A DNA stretch of 5,291 bases from Rhodospirillaceae bacterium. Lineage in GTDB: Bacteria > Pseudomonadota > Alphaproteobacteria > Rhodospirillales > Magnetovibrionaceae. The position numbers and the translations under genes were made by a program. The stretch lies in the NCBI GenBank assembly GCA_029881835.1, contig JAOULV010000115.1, positions 1 through 5,291 on the forward strand, read 5' to 3'. Below, piece after piece: positions 1 to 5,291 of this stretch (position 1 is the stretch's first letter; each line of letters starts with the position of its first letter). The notes under the pieces were generated by a model, which worked only from the letters and a program-made list of their open reading frames with translations, did no database searches and was not told where the DNA came from.

Positions 1-155
1 TAATAGATGCGGCATACGGGGAAAATATTTATGTCGATGACCGCACCATTGATAGCCACATAAAGCGCCTGCGCCGCAAATTCCGCGCCGTGGTTCCGGA
101 TTTCGATGAAATAGAAACACTTTACGGTGTTGGCTATCGCTACAAGACCGACTGA
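1..155 (+). CDS. chvI: Response regulator ChvI, C-terminal end (partial, 5' end outside window)
   Basis: Only the last 50 codons are present, in frame from base 3 to the TGA at 153-155. They encode the end of an OmpR/PhoB-type winged-helix DNA-binding domain. The recognition-helix segment DDRTIDSHIKRLRRKFR is followed by the wing and terminal strand ETLYGVGYRYK, which matches the family pattern of a basic helix followed by a GVGYR hairpin. The receiver domain and its phospho-acceptor Asp lie upstream of the window. The assignment to ChvI (BvrR/ExoS-partner family) rests on the VDDRTIDSHIKRLR signature and on the gene for a ChvG-type kinase starting 15 bases downstream, which suggests co-transcription. 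In the family, ChvI is the transcription factor controlled by ChvG and governs envelope, acid and exopolysaccharide genes. Its targets in this organism cannot be read from the window. Confidence 0.9.
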   Translation, partial: IDAAYGENIYVDDRTIDSHIKRLRRKFRAVVPDFDEIETLYGVGYRYKTD

Positions 156-170
156 TCTAAACTGGGCGTC

Positions 171-1841
171 ATGGAACAAGAAAAACCAACCACCAGCCAT
201 AGCGCCCAAATGCACCCCGCCACTGGGCTACATATGCACGACCATGGGCATGACCATGGCTTAAGTGGGCGGTTTTCACCCATCACGCGCAGGATACTCA
301 TCGTTAATCTGTTGGCCCCGGCCATACTTGTGGCCGGGCTTTTTTATCTTGATGAATATCGTCGCAACCTTATTTCCACCGAACTTTCCGGTATGCGCAC
401 GCATGGAGAAATTTTTGCCGTTGCCCTTGGTGAAAGTGCGGTATCGCCCATGGGGCACATGCTAATGCCGGAGCTTTCATCACAGATTGTCCGTCGCCTT
501 GCCTTTACCGCCGAAACCAGGGCCAGACTTTTTTTGCCCGACGGCAGATTAGCGGCCGATTCTAGAAATCTGCTTGAACCGGGCGGGCAAGTACAACGCC
601 AAGACCTGCCCCCACCCATTTCAATTGAAGAACAAGAAAGCCTGCTGGAAAGGGCATTTCAAGCGATTGACCGAATTTATAATTGGCTACCGGGCGGCGA
701 AAGCTATACCCCGTACCGCGAAAACGTAGAACAAAATGCAAAAGATTATCCGGAAGTAATGGCCGCGATGAACGGCGATGTTTGGGTCGCCAGAAGATCC
801 ATGCCCGATGGTTCGCTGGTATTAACCGTTGCCATGCCGGTAACGCGTTACAAGCAAACCTTGGGCGTTATTTTTCTTTCTAAAGAATCAAACGAAATAG
901 ACGACGCCCTTTATGAAGTGCGCCTTGATATTTTACGGGTGTTCGGCGTGGTTTTAATCATTACGGTGGCGCTTTCATTTTATTTGGCCGGCACCATCGC
1001 CAGGCCGGTTCGCACGCTGGCGCTTGCGGCCGAACGCATTCGCCGGGGCCATCATCGCCAACACACAATTCCCGATTTTTCCGAACGTTCAGACGAAATT
1101 GGCGAACTGGCAAGCGCGCTGGATGAAATGACCGAAGCTTTATGGGCAAGGATGGATGCAATTGAACGCTTCGCCGCCGACGTAGCGCATGAAATAAAAA
1201 ATCCGCTTACATCACTTAAAAGCGCGGTAGAAACCGCTGCGCGAATAAAAGATGCAGATCAACAAAAAAAATTAATGGGCATAATCCAAGAAGACGTTGA
1301 ACGGCTTGATCGTTTGATAAGCGATATTTCAGATGCTTCTAGGTTGGATGCCGAACTAAGCCGGGCGGAAACCGAAAGCGTCAATATTGAATCAATGCTT
1401 GAAACCATAACCAGCATACACGACGCCACCAAACGCGAAGGCGAACCCAGCGTTACCCTTCATGTTGATCAAAACCTGATAACCGAAGGAATGGAAGACC
1501 GTCTGGTGCAGGTGTTTAGAAACCTGCTTGGCAATGCGGTTTCTTTTAGCCCCGATAAAGGAACAATAGATATTAATGCCCGGCGCGAAGGTGACGATAT
1601 AATAATTAGCTTTTCCGATAATGGCCCGGGGATTCCGCCGGGAAAAGAAGCGGCAATTTTTGAACGTTTTTATACCGAACGCCCGGTGGCGGAAAAATTT
1701 GGCACCCATTCAGGCCTGGGGCTGGCCATTTCAAAACAAATTATTGACGCCCACGGTGGGCAGATTATGGCTGAAAATATAATGTCTGATGACGGCAAAA
1801 TAACCGGCGCCAGATTTAATGTGTATTTAAGGGCTGTATAA
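171..1841 (+). CDS. chvG: Sensor histidine kinase ChvG (BvrS/ExoS family)
   Basis: This is a 556-residue membrane histidine kinase that should phosphorylate ChvI. Visible parts: a His-rich cytoplasmic N-terminus (five His within residues 21-29), TM1 at about 42-60, a periplasmic sensor region at about 61-253, TM2 at about 255-274, a HAMP linker at about 275-328, and a HisKA H-box with phospho-acceptor His340 in DVAHEIKNPLTSL. The ATPase domain has N-box Asn455 (NLLGNA), G1 box DNGPGIPP (483-490), F-box IFERFYTERP (496-505) and G2 box GLGLAI (515-520). All catalytic motifs are intact, and the length fits the ChvG family. The ATG at 171 has no clear Shine-Dalgarno; in-frame ATGs at 210 and 234 are alternatives that would shorten the N-terminus without touching TM1. 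The start is therefore less certain than the gene. ChvG homologues respond to low pH or envelope stress; the signal here is inferred from homology. The coding sequence also contains a terminator-like hairpin at 317-345. Confidence 0.95.
   Translation: MEQEKPTTSHSAQMHPATGLHMHDHGHDHGLSGRFSPITRRILIVNLLAPAILVAGLFYLDEYRRNLISTELSGMRTHGEIFAVALGESAVSPMGHMLMPELSSQIVRRLAFTAETRARLFLPDGRLAADSRNLLEPGGQVQRQDLPPPISIEEQESLLERAFQAIDRIYNWLPGGESYTPYRENVEQNAKDYPEVMAAMNGDVWVARRSMPDGSLVLTVAMPVTRYKQTLGVIFLSKESNEIDDALYEVRLDILRVFGVVLIITVALSFYLAGTIARPVRTLALAAERIRRGHHRQHTIPDFSERSDEIGELASALDEMTEALWARMDAIERFAADVAHEIKNPLTSLKSAVETAARIKDADQQKKLMGIIQEDVERLDRLISDISDASRLDAELSRAETESVNIESMLETITSIHDATKREGEPSVTLHVDQNLITEGMEDRLVQVFRNLLGNAVSFSPDKGTIDINARREGDDIIISFSDNGPGIPPGKEAAIFERFYTERPVAEKFGTHSGLGLAISKQIIDAHGGQIMAENIMSDDGKITGARFNVYLRAV
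317..345 (+). terminator. Intrinsic-terminator-like hairpin inside chvG
   Basis: A perfect 8-bp GC-rich inverted repeat (CCCGGCCA at 317-324, TGGCCGGG at 331-338) encloses a 6-base loop. One C follows at 339, then six T at 340-345. This has the form of a rho-independent terminator on the plus strand. It lies about 150 bases into chvG, within the codons for TM1, where GCC/GGG-rich Ala/Gly codons followed by CTT TTT TAT may create it by chance. Ribosomes translating chvG would normally mask it. Function as a terminator or attenuator is inference. Confidence 0.3.
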
Positions 1842-1876
1842 ACAAAGCTATGATCGCCCAAAATATTTATTTTTGC

Positions 1877-1882
1877 TAAGGT
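1877..1882 (+). promoter_or_regulatory. Ribosome binding site of hprK
   Basis: TAAGGT, with the core AAGG at 1878-1881, lies 7 bases before the ATG at 1889 and supports that start. It sits at the end of the 47-base AT-rich chvG-hprK gap (1842-1888). I see no terminator or convincing promoter in that gap, so read-through from chvG is likely. Confidence 0.55.
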
Positions 1883-1888
1883 AAACCC

Positions 1889-2371
1889 ATGGCTAGCTTC
1901 AGAGACACCGTTCACGCCACCACAATCGCCATTAACGGCGAAGGCGTGCTTATTCGTGGGCCCGCCGGTAGCGGTAAATCCGATCTTGGTCTGCGCCTGA
2001 TTGACGGGGGCGCGGTGTTGGTAGCAGACGATTACACCAAAATAGAAAATATCGATGACAAGATTTTTGTTTCGCCGCCCGAACCCATTTCCGGGATGAT
2101 GGAAATTCGTGGTGTCGGGGTTGTGCAAATGGGCACCATCGGTAAGGTCACGCTGGCACTAATTGTTGATTTGGTCCGCCATGAATTGATTGAACGCCTG
2201 CCCGAACACCACACGGAAGAAATTATGGGAATTGATATTCCACTGATTGAGCTTGACCCGTTTGAACCATCGGCAACGGCAAAGGTGCGAATGGCCCTGC
2301 GTGCGATTAAAGAAAAAATATTTATTGAAGACGCACACAAACAGGGGCATGGGCACGGAATCAAACAATGA
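1889..2371 (+). CDS. hprK: HPr kinase/phosphorylase HprK, short alphaproteobacterial form
   Basis: This 160-residue protein corresponds to only the C-terminal catalytic domain of the Gram-positive HPr kinase/phosphorylase (about 310 residues), as is usual in Alphaproteobacteria. It phosphorylates and dephosphorylates a regulatory Ser on HPr. Visible motifs: His9 in the leading VHATTI strand, Walker A GPAGSGKS (24-31, Lys30), acidic pair Asp47-Asp48, and the HprK signature MEIRGVGVV (71-79). A conserved ERLPE and IELDPFEPSATAKVRMAL-type C-terminal segment follow. The start is supported by an AAGG Shine-Dalgarno 7 bases upstream. The stop overlaps the rapZ start as ATGA, implying translational coupling. 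Its substrate HPr is encoded three genes later with the target Ser present. Oddity: the C-terminus ends in a His-rich tail (His150, His154, His156) that is probably outside the fold. Confidence 0.93.
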   Translation: MASFRDTVHATTIAINGEGVLIRGPAGSGKSDLGLRLIDGGAVLVADDYTKIENIDDKIFVSPPEPISGMMEIRGVGVVQMGTIGKVTLALIVDLVRHELIERLPEHHTEEIMGIDIPLIELDPFEPSATAKVRMALRAIKEKIFIEDAHKQGHGHGIKQ

Positions 2372-3267
2372 GCCAAACACAAAATGAATTGCGCCAAGTA
2401 GTTCTTGTTAGTGGCATGTCGGGCGCCGGAAAAACCACCGCATTAAAAGCGCTAGAAGACATGGGCTTTGAAGCGGTTGACAATATTCCCCTTTCATTAG
2501 TTGCAAACCTTGCCGCACCGTTGGCAAACGATAGCCATGATGATGGCCAAATTCGTGCATTGGCAATCGGGGTAGACATCAGAACGCGGGATTTTGATTT
2601 TGATACCTTTGCCAACGTCGTCGCTGCGTTGCGCGCAAATAAAACCTTGAGCGTAAAAGTATTATTTATGGATTGTAGCGATGATGAATTGTTATTGCGC
2701 TATAGAGAAACCCGCCATCGCCATCCGCTGGCCCAAGACCGCCCGGTAATTGACGGCATCAATCTTGAACGCGGTCTTATCGCCCCGGTAGCCGATCTGG
2801 CTGATATGAAAATAGATACAACCCAGCGTTCGCCCGGCGATTTAAAAAATGCGCTTTCCAAACATCTGGAAAATGCCGCAAGCGGTGGTTTGGTGGTAAT
2901 TCTAACCTCGTTTGCGTTCCCCCACGGCTTGCCACGCGAAGCGGATATGGTTTTTGATGTTCGTTTTTTGCAAAACCCACATTACGACCCGGCGCTGCGG
3001 GGATTGACCGGGCTGGATGATGCGGTGGGCCAATTTATAAAAAAAGATCCGGATTTTTCCGATTTCATGACAAATACCAAAAACCTTATAAAGCCCCTGT
3101 TGCCGCGTTTTGCCGATGAGGGAAAATCATACCTAACCATTGCCATTGGCTGTACCGGCGGCAAACATCGCTCTGTTTTTGTTGCCGAATCTTTGGGAAA
3201 GTGGATTTCCACGGGCGGGATAAAAGTTCAGGTTTTCCACCGTGAAATGGATAATATGCTGGTATAG
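2368..3267 (+). CDS. rapZ: RapZ/YvcJ-family nucleotide-binding protein
   Basis: This 299-residue protein matches the RapZ family end to end. The N-terminal P-loop domain has Walker A GMSGAGKT (16-23), the conserved segment MGFEAVDNIP (32-41), GVDIRTR (68-74) and a RYRETRHRHPL motif. The C-terminal domain has the AFPHGLP and VFDVRFLQNPHYDP motifs and the hallmark GCTGGKHRSV (261-270). In E. coli, RapZ binds the small RNA GlmZ and directs RNase E to it to control glucosamine-6-phosphate synthase. In Bacillus, YvcJ is a nucleotide-hydrolysing protein. The role in Alphaproteobacteria is less clear. Here the C-terminus ends FHREMDNMLV and lacks the terminal Lys/Arg cluster that E. coli RapZ uses for RNA binding, so GlmZ-type activity should not be assumed. 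Its start overlaps hprK by 4 bases. A weak CGGA lies 8 bases upstream, and translation is probably coupled to hprK. Confidence 0.93.
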   Translation: MSQTQNELRQVVLVSGMSGAGKTTALKALEDMGFEAVDNIPLSLVANLAAPLANDSHDDGQIRALAIGVDIRTRDFDFDTFANVVAALRANKTLSVKVLFMDCSDDELLLRYRETRHRHPLAQDRPVIDGINLERGLIAPVADLADMKIDTTQRSPGDLKNALSKHLENAASGGLVVILTSFAFPHGLPREADMVFDVRFLQNPHYDPALRGLTGLDDAVGQFIKKDPDFSDFMTNTKNLIKPLLPRFADEGKSYLTIAIGCTGGKHRSVFVAESLGKWISTGGIKVQVFHREMDNMLV

Positions 3268-3272
3268 TTTTT

Positions 3273-3300
3273 TTGCAGTGCTTAATTGTGTAAGTTAAAT
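3273..3300 (+). promoter_or_regulatory. Weak candidate internal promoter before the PTS genes
   Basis: The 66-base rapZ-EIIA gap (3268-3333) is the longest non-coding stretch in the window and is AT-rich. It contains TTGCAG (3273-3278) and TTAAAT (3295-3300) separated by 16 bases, matching about 3/6 and 4/6 of the sigma-70 -35 and -10 consensus. No hairpin precedes the T7 run at 3268-3274, so it is not a terminator. The promoter call is tentative; simple read-through from rapZ is equally possible. Confidence 0.18.
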
Positions 3301-3315
3301 CAAAGCAACAAATAC

Positions 3316-3321
3316 AGGTGA
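3316..3321 (+). promoter_or_regulatory. Ribosome binding site of the EIIA gene
   Basis: AGGTGA lies 12 bases before the ATG at 3334, which is longer than ideal. The overlapping AAGTGG at 3321-3326 is a weaker match at a better spacing of 7. No alternative in-frame start lies nearby, so the ATG at 3334 stands. Confidence 0.4.
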
Positions 3322-3333
3322 AGTGGAAAAAAA

Positions 3334-3738
3334 ATGATTGGGCTAGTTCTTGTAACCCATGGTCGTCTTGCCGATGAAATGCTTGCCGCGCTTGAACACG
3401 TGGTCGGGCCACAAAAAGCGTTTAGCAATGTTTGTATCGGCCCCGACGACGACATGGAAGAGCGGCGTAAACACATACTTGAAAGCATCACCAAAGTTGA
3501 TGATGGTGATGGCGTTATATTGCTGACCGATATGTTTGGTGGCACACCGTCAAATCTGGCTATCAGCGTTATTGAAAAAGCAAATGTTGAAGTCATAGCA
3601 GGGGTTAACCTGCCCATGCTTATTAAGCTTGCAAGTGTACGCGAAGGAAGCTCGCTTTTAGAGGCCGCAACCCAGGCCAAAGAAGCCGGACGTAAATATA
3701 TCAACATCGCATCAGAGCTTTTAAAACAGGATTCTTGA
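3334..3738 (+). CDS. manX: PTS EIIA component, mannose/fructose family (orphan)
   Basis: This 134-residue protein is the size of a free-standing EIIA-Man domain. It opens with MIGLVLVTHG, which places the phospho-acceptor at His9. It also has the family motif TDMFGGTPSN (65-74, with Asp66 at the position next to the active site) and GVNLPML (90-96). It should accept phosphate from His-phosphorylated HPr, encoded immediately downstream. No EIIB, EIIC or EIID domain is fused to it or encoded in the window, so a regulatory role rather than sugar uptake is likely, as proposed for the same gene in other Alphaproteobacteria. The rhizobial name manX is used by family and position; the regulatory target is unknown. 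The stop TGA (3736-3738) lies 5 bases before the preferred HPr start, implying an operon. Confidence 0.92.
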   Translation: MIGLVLVTHGRLADEMLAALEHVVGPQKAFSNVCIGPDDDMEERRKHILESITKVDDGDGVILLTDMFGGTPSNLAISVIEKANVEVIAGVNLPMLIKLASVREGSSLLEAATQAKEAGRKYINIASELLKQDS

Positions 3739-3743
3739 GCATT

Positions 3744-4052
3744 ATGCCTGCCCCCGATAGCAATAAAACAAAGCCCGGCAATGGTAATTCGCGCATGTTT
3801 TCCATCAGAAACCAACGTGGCCTACACGCCCGGGCGGCAGCCAAGTTTGTAAAAACTACTGGTGAATTCGACGCCGATACCAATGTTTCAAAAGACGGGC
3901 AAACGGTGTCGGGGGCTTCGATTATGGGGTTGATGATGCTGGCCGCAGGTATCGGCTCCACCATAGAAGTGAGCGCGAGCGGAAAAGACGCTGTGGCGGT
4001 TTTAGATGCGCTGGAACAACTAATAGACGACAGATTTGGCGAAGAGATTTAA
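3744..4052 (+). CDS. ptsH: Phosphocarrier protein HPr
   Basis: HPr shuttles phosphate from EI to EIIA and is the substrate of HprK. Numbered from the ATG at 3744 (102 residues), the catalytic His28 lies in QRGLHARAAAKFV. The regulatory Ser59 lies in VSGASIMGLMMLAAG, so both phosphorylation sites are intact. Typical HPr is 85-90 residues, so this start leaves an extra tail of about 17 residues rich in Pro, Asn, Lys and Gly. Three starts are possible. TTG at 3735 overlaps the EIIA stop as TTGA and has AGGA only 3 bases upstream. ATG at 3744 is chosen for its standard codon and short gap. ATG at 3795 would give an 85-residue protein starting MFSIRNQRGLHARA, which fits a minimal HPr well but has a poor Shine-Dalgarno. 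The identity is certain; the N-terminus is not. EI starts 4 bases after the stop. Confidence 0.9.
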   Translation: MPAPDSNKTKPGNGNSRMFSIRNQRGLHARAAAKFVKTTGEFDADTNVSKDGQTVSGASIMGLMMLAAGIGSTIEVSASGKDAVAVLDALEQLIDDRFGEEI

Positions 4053-4056
4053 ACCC

Positions 4057-5291
4057 ATGAACCCAAAAGCCACAAAAAAACCAACCGACAAAAAATCAAC
4101 AAATACGCCTGCAAAGGAAATTGTGATTGATGGTCTTGGGGTTTCGGCCGGAATTGCCATCGGCAAAGTTCATGTGCGTGAAAGCGGTGCAATTGCGGTT
4201 CCCGAATACACCATCCCCGCAGCAAAAATTAATGATGAGCTAAAGCGTTTTGATGTGGCCCTTGGCACCGCCAGAAGACAAGTTGGCCGCTTAAAAAACA
4301 AAGCCAAAAAATTACCCGCTGCCGCTGCCGAAGAAATGGGATTATTGCTTGAGGCCTACACCCAGATGCTTGGCGATTCGCGCCTTGTCAGGGGGGCGAT
4401 TAGGCGCATAAGCGAAGATCGCACCAATGCCGAAGCCGCCGTTCAAGCCGAAATCAACGATATAACCCAAGGCTTTGCCCAGCTTGATGACAGTTACATC
4501 GCGGCCCGCCTTGACGACATTCGCGAAGTGGCAGACCGCATAACCCGCGCCCTTACCCAATCGCACGTCAGGCCTATTTCTACGGTCCCTAAGGGAAGCA
4601 TAATAATTTCCGAAGAAGTAACCCCCGCTGATGCCGCCCAGCTAGACCCCAAACGGGTTGTTGGTTTTGCCGCCGTTCTAGGCGGGGCGCAGGGCCACAC
4701 CGCGATTATGGCGCGCGCCCTTGGCCTGCCTGCGGTATTGGGCGTGCCGGGCTTAAGTGCGATGGCCAGATCGGGCGACATAATAATTGTTGATGGTGAG
4801 GTCGGGCGCATAATTTTAAACCCGACGCCCGCGACATTGGCTATTTTTGAATCAAAACAATTAGAGCACCGTCGCAAGCAAACCCGATTTACCAAAATGA
4901 AGCGCCAGCCCGCCGTTACCCGCGACGGAGTTGAAATTTCATTGTTTGCCAACGTTGAGCTACCCATTGAAATGCCGCAAGTAATGATGGCGGGTGCCGC
5001 CGGTATCGGGCTGTTGCGTTCAGAATTTATGTTCATGAACAGAGATGACCTGCCCAGCGAAGAAGAGCAATTTCGTGTGATGCGCGATATCGCAAAAACC
5101 TTGAACGGGCGCACCTTGACCGTTCGCACCCTTGATATCGGCGGGGAAAAACTAGCCCAATCATTGACCGAAGATGTTGGCGAAAGTGCGCAAAGCGCAT
5201 TGGGGTTGCGCGGCATCCGCTTGTCTTTGGCAAGGCCGGATTTATTAGAAACACAGTTTGCGGCAATTTTACGTGCCAGTGCGTTTGGCCC
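4057..5291 (+). CDS. ptsI: PTS enzyme I, PEP-protein phosphotransferase (partial, 3' end outside window)
   Basis: Enzyme I transfers phosphate from PEP to HPr. The frame is open from ATG 4057 to the window end (411 codons plus 2 bases). There is no N-terminal GAF domain, so this is the EI rather than the EI-Ntr (PtsP) architecture, although databases may label it ptsP. After a Lys/Thr-rich tail of about 22 residues, the core begins IDGLGVSAGIAIGKVHV. The helical HPr-binding region follows, then the swivel motif GGAQGHTAIMARALGLPAV with phospho-acceptor His214. The PEP-binding barrel shows GIGLLRSEFMFM with Arg321, RTLDIGGEK with Arg357, and ALGLRGIRLSL with Arg385. These match E. coli His189, Arg296, Arg332 and Arg358, offset by 25-27. 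The catalytic Cys and dimerisation region lie beyond the window. A purine-rich GAAGAG (4041-4046) precedes the ATG by 10 bases. A GTG at 4123 is an alternative start that would remove the tail. Confidence 0.93.
   Translation, partial: MNPKATKKPTDKKSTNTPAKEIVIDGLGVSAGIAIGKVHVRESGAIAVPEYTIPAAKINDELKRFDVALGTARRQVGRLKNKAKKLPAAAAEEMGLLLEAYTQMLGDSRLVRGAIRRISEDRTNAEAAVQAEINDITQGFAQLDDSYIAARLDDIREVADRITRALTQSHVRPISTVPKGSIIISEEVTPADAAQLDPKRVVGFAAVLGGAQGHTAIMARALGLPAVLGVPGLSAMARSGDIIIVDGEVGRIILNPTPATLAIFESKQLEHRRKQTRFTKMKRQPAVTRDGVEISLFANVELPIEMPQVMMAGAAGIGLLRSEFMFMNRDDLPSEEEQFRVMRDIAKTLNGRTLTVRTLDIGGEKLAQSLTEDVGESAQSALGLRGIRLSLARPDLLETQFAAILRASAFG

Noticed and set aside
242..259. Two CCATGG palindromes that could pair as a 6-bp hairpin
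   Set aside because: They are explained by the codons of the His-Asp-Gly repeat, the stem is short, and no T-tract follows. The direct repeat is kept only as a possible origin of the His tract.
544..573. Perfect 7-bp inverted repeat GCAGATT/AATCTGC with a 16-base loop in chvG
   Set aside because: It has a long loop, an AT-containing stem and no following T-tract, and it lies inside coding sequence; a repeat of this size is expected by chance.
1670..2128. Minus-strand open frame of 152 codons across the chvG-hprK junction
   Set aside because: It lies opposite the ChvG G2 box and the HprK Walker A and signature motifs and has no recognisable domain.
3268..3274. T7 run directly after the rapZ stop as a possible terminator
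   Set aside because: No stable GC-rich hairpin immediately precedes it. The nearest pairing is about 4 bp, and the cacgg/ccgtg pair in the rapZ end lies too far upstream of the T run.
3300..3815. Minus-strand open frame of 171 codons opposite EIIA and the start of HPr
   Set aside because: It is antisense to two clearly conserved genes, is rich in Ser and Arg, and shows no family motif or Shine-Dalgarno.
4123..4125. GTG as the true start of enzyme I
   Set aside because: It would match the usual EI N-terminus, but the ATG at 4057 has a purine-rich upstream site and a 4-base operon gap. It is kept only as an alternative.
4494..5216. Long minus-strand open frame of 240 codons opposite enzyme I
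   Set aside because: The plus strand here encodes well-conserved EI motifs (GGAQGHT, RTLDIGG, LLRSEF). The reverse translation is Ser/Arg/Thr-rich with no recognisable domain, as expected of a shadow frame.

Overview
The window is a single plus-strand gene cluster that is very likely alphaproteobacterial. It reads, in order: the 3' end of chvI (response regulator), chvG (sensor histidine kinase), hprK (short HPr kinase/phosphorylase), rapZ (P-loop protein), a mannose-family EIIA gene, ptsH (HPr) and the first ~411 codons of enzyme I. ChvG-ChvI followed by a truncated HprK and an orphan EIIA-HPr-EI set is a characteristic alphaproteobacterial arrangement. The base composition looks intermediate rather than GC-rich, with AT-rich codons such as ATA, AAA and TTA mixed among GC-rich ones. 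This suggests a lineage other than the classical high-GC rhizobia, but I cannot place it to genus.

Layout. Positions 1-155 hold the end of the ChvI DNA-binding domain. Positions 171-1841 hold ChvG, with two membrane segments, HAMP, HisKA and HATPase domains. After a 47-base AT-rich gap come hprK (1889-2371) and rapZ (2368-3267), which overlap by ATGA. A 66-base AT-rich gap then separates these from the phosphotransfer genes: EIIA (3334-3738), HPr (about 3744-4052) and EI (4057 to beyond the window end). Gaps among the last three are 4-5 bases. There is no stretch of 300 bases without a gene. I see no RNA gene, mobile element, CRISPR array or replication origin.

How the genes work together. 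EI takes phosphate from PEP and passes it to HPr His28, which passes it to EIIA His9. HprK can separately phosphorylate HPr on Ser59. No sugar permease (EIIB/EIIC) is present in the window, so this is probably a regulatory phosphorelay reporting PEP/carbon status, encoded together with an envelope/acid stress two-component system. RapZ, a nucleotide-binding protein with an RNA-binding role in enterics, lies between the two halves.

The genes themselves are a known, conserved set. The unexpected items are local. A strong intrinsic-terminator-like hairpin with a T6 tract lies inside the chvG coding sequence, about 60 bases downstream of a His-codon-rich tract. ChvG has a His-rich cytoplasmic N-terminus and HprK a His-rich C-terminal tail. 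RapZ lacks the basic C-terminal residues used for RNA binding in E. coli. HPr and EI both carry low-complexity N-terminal tails.
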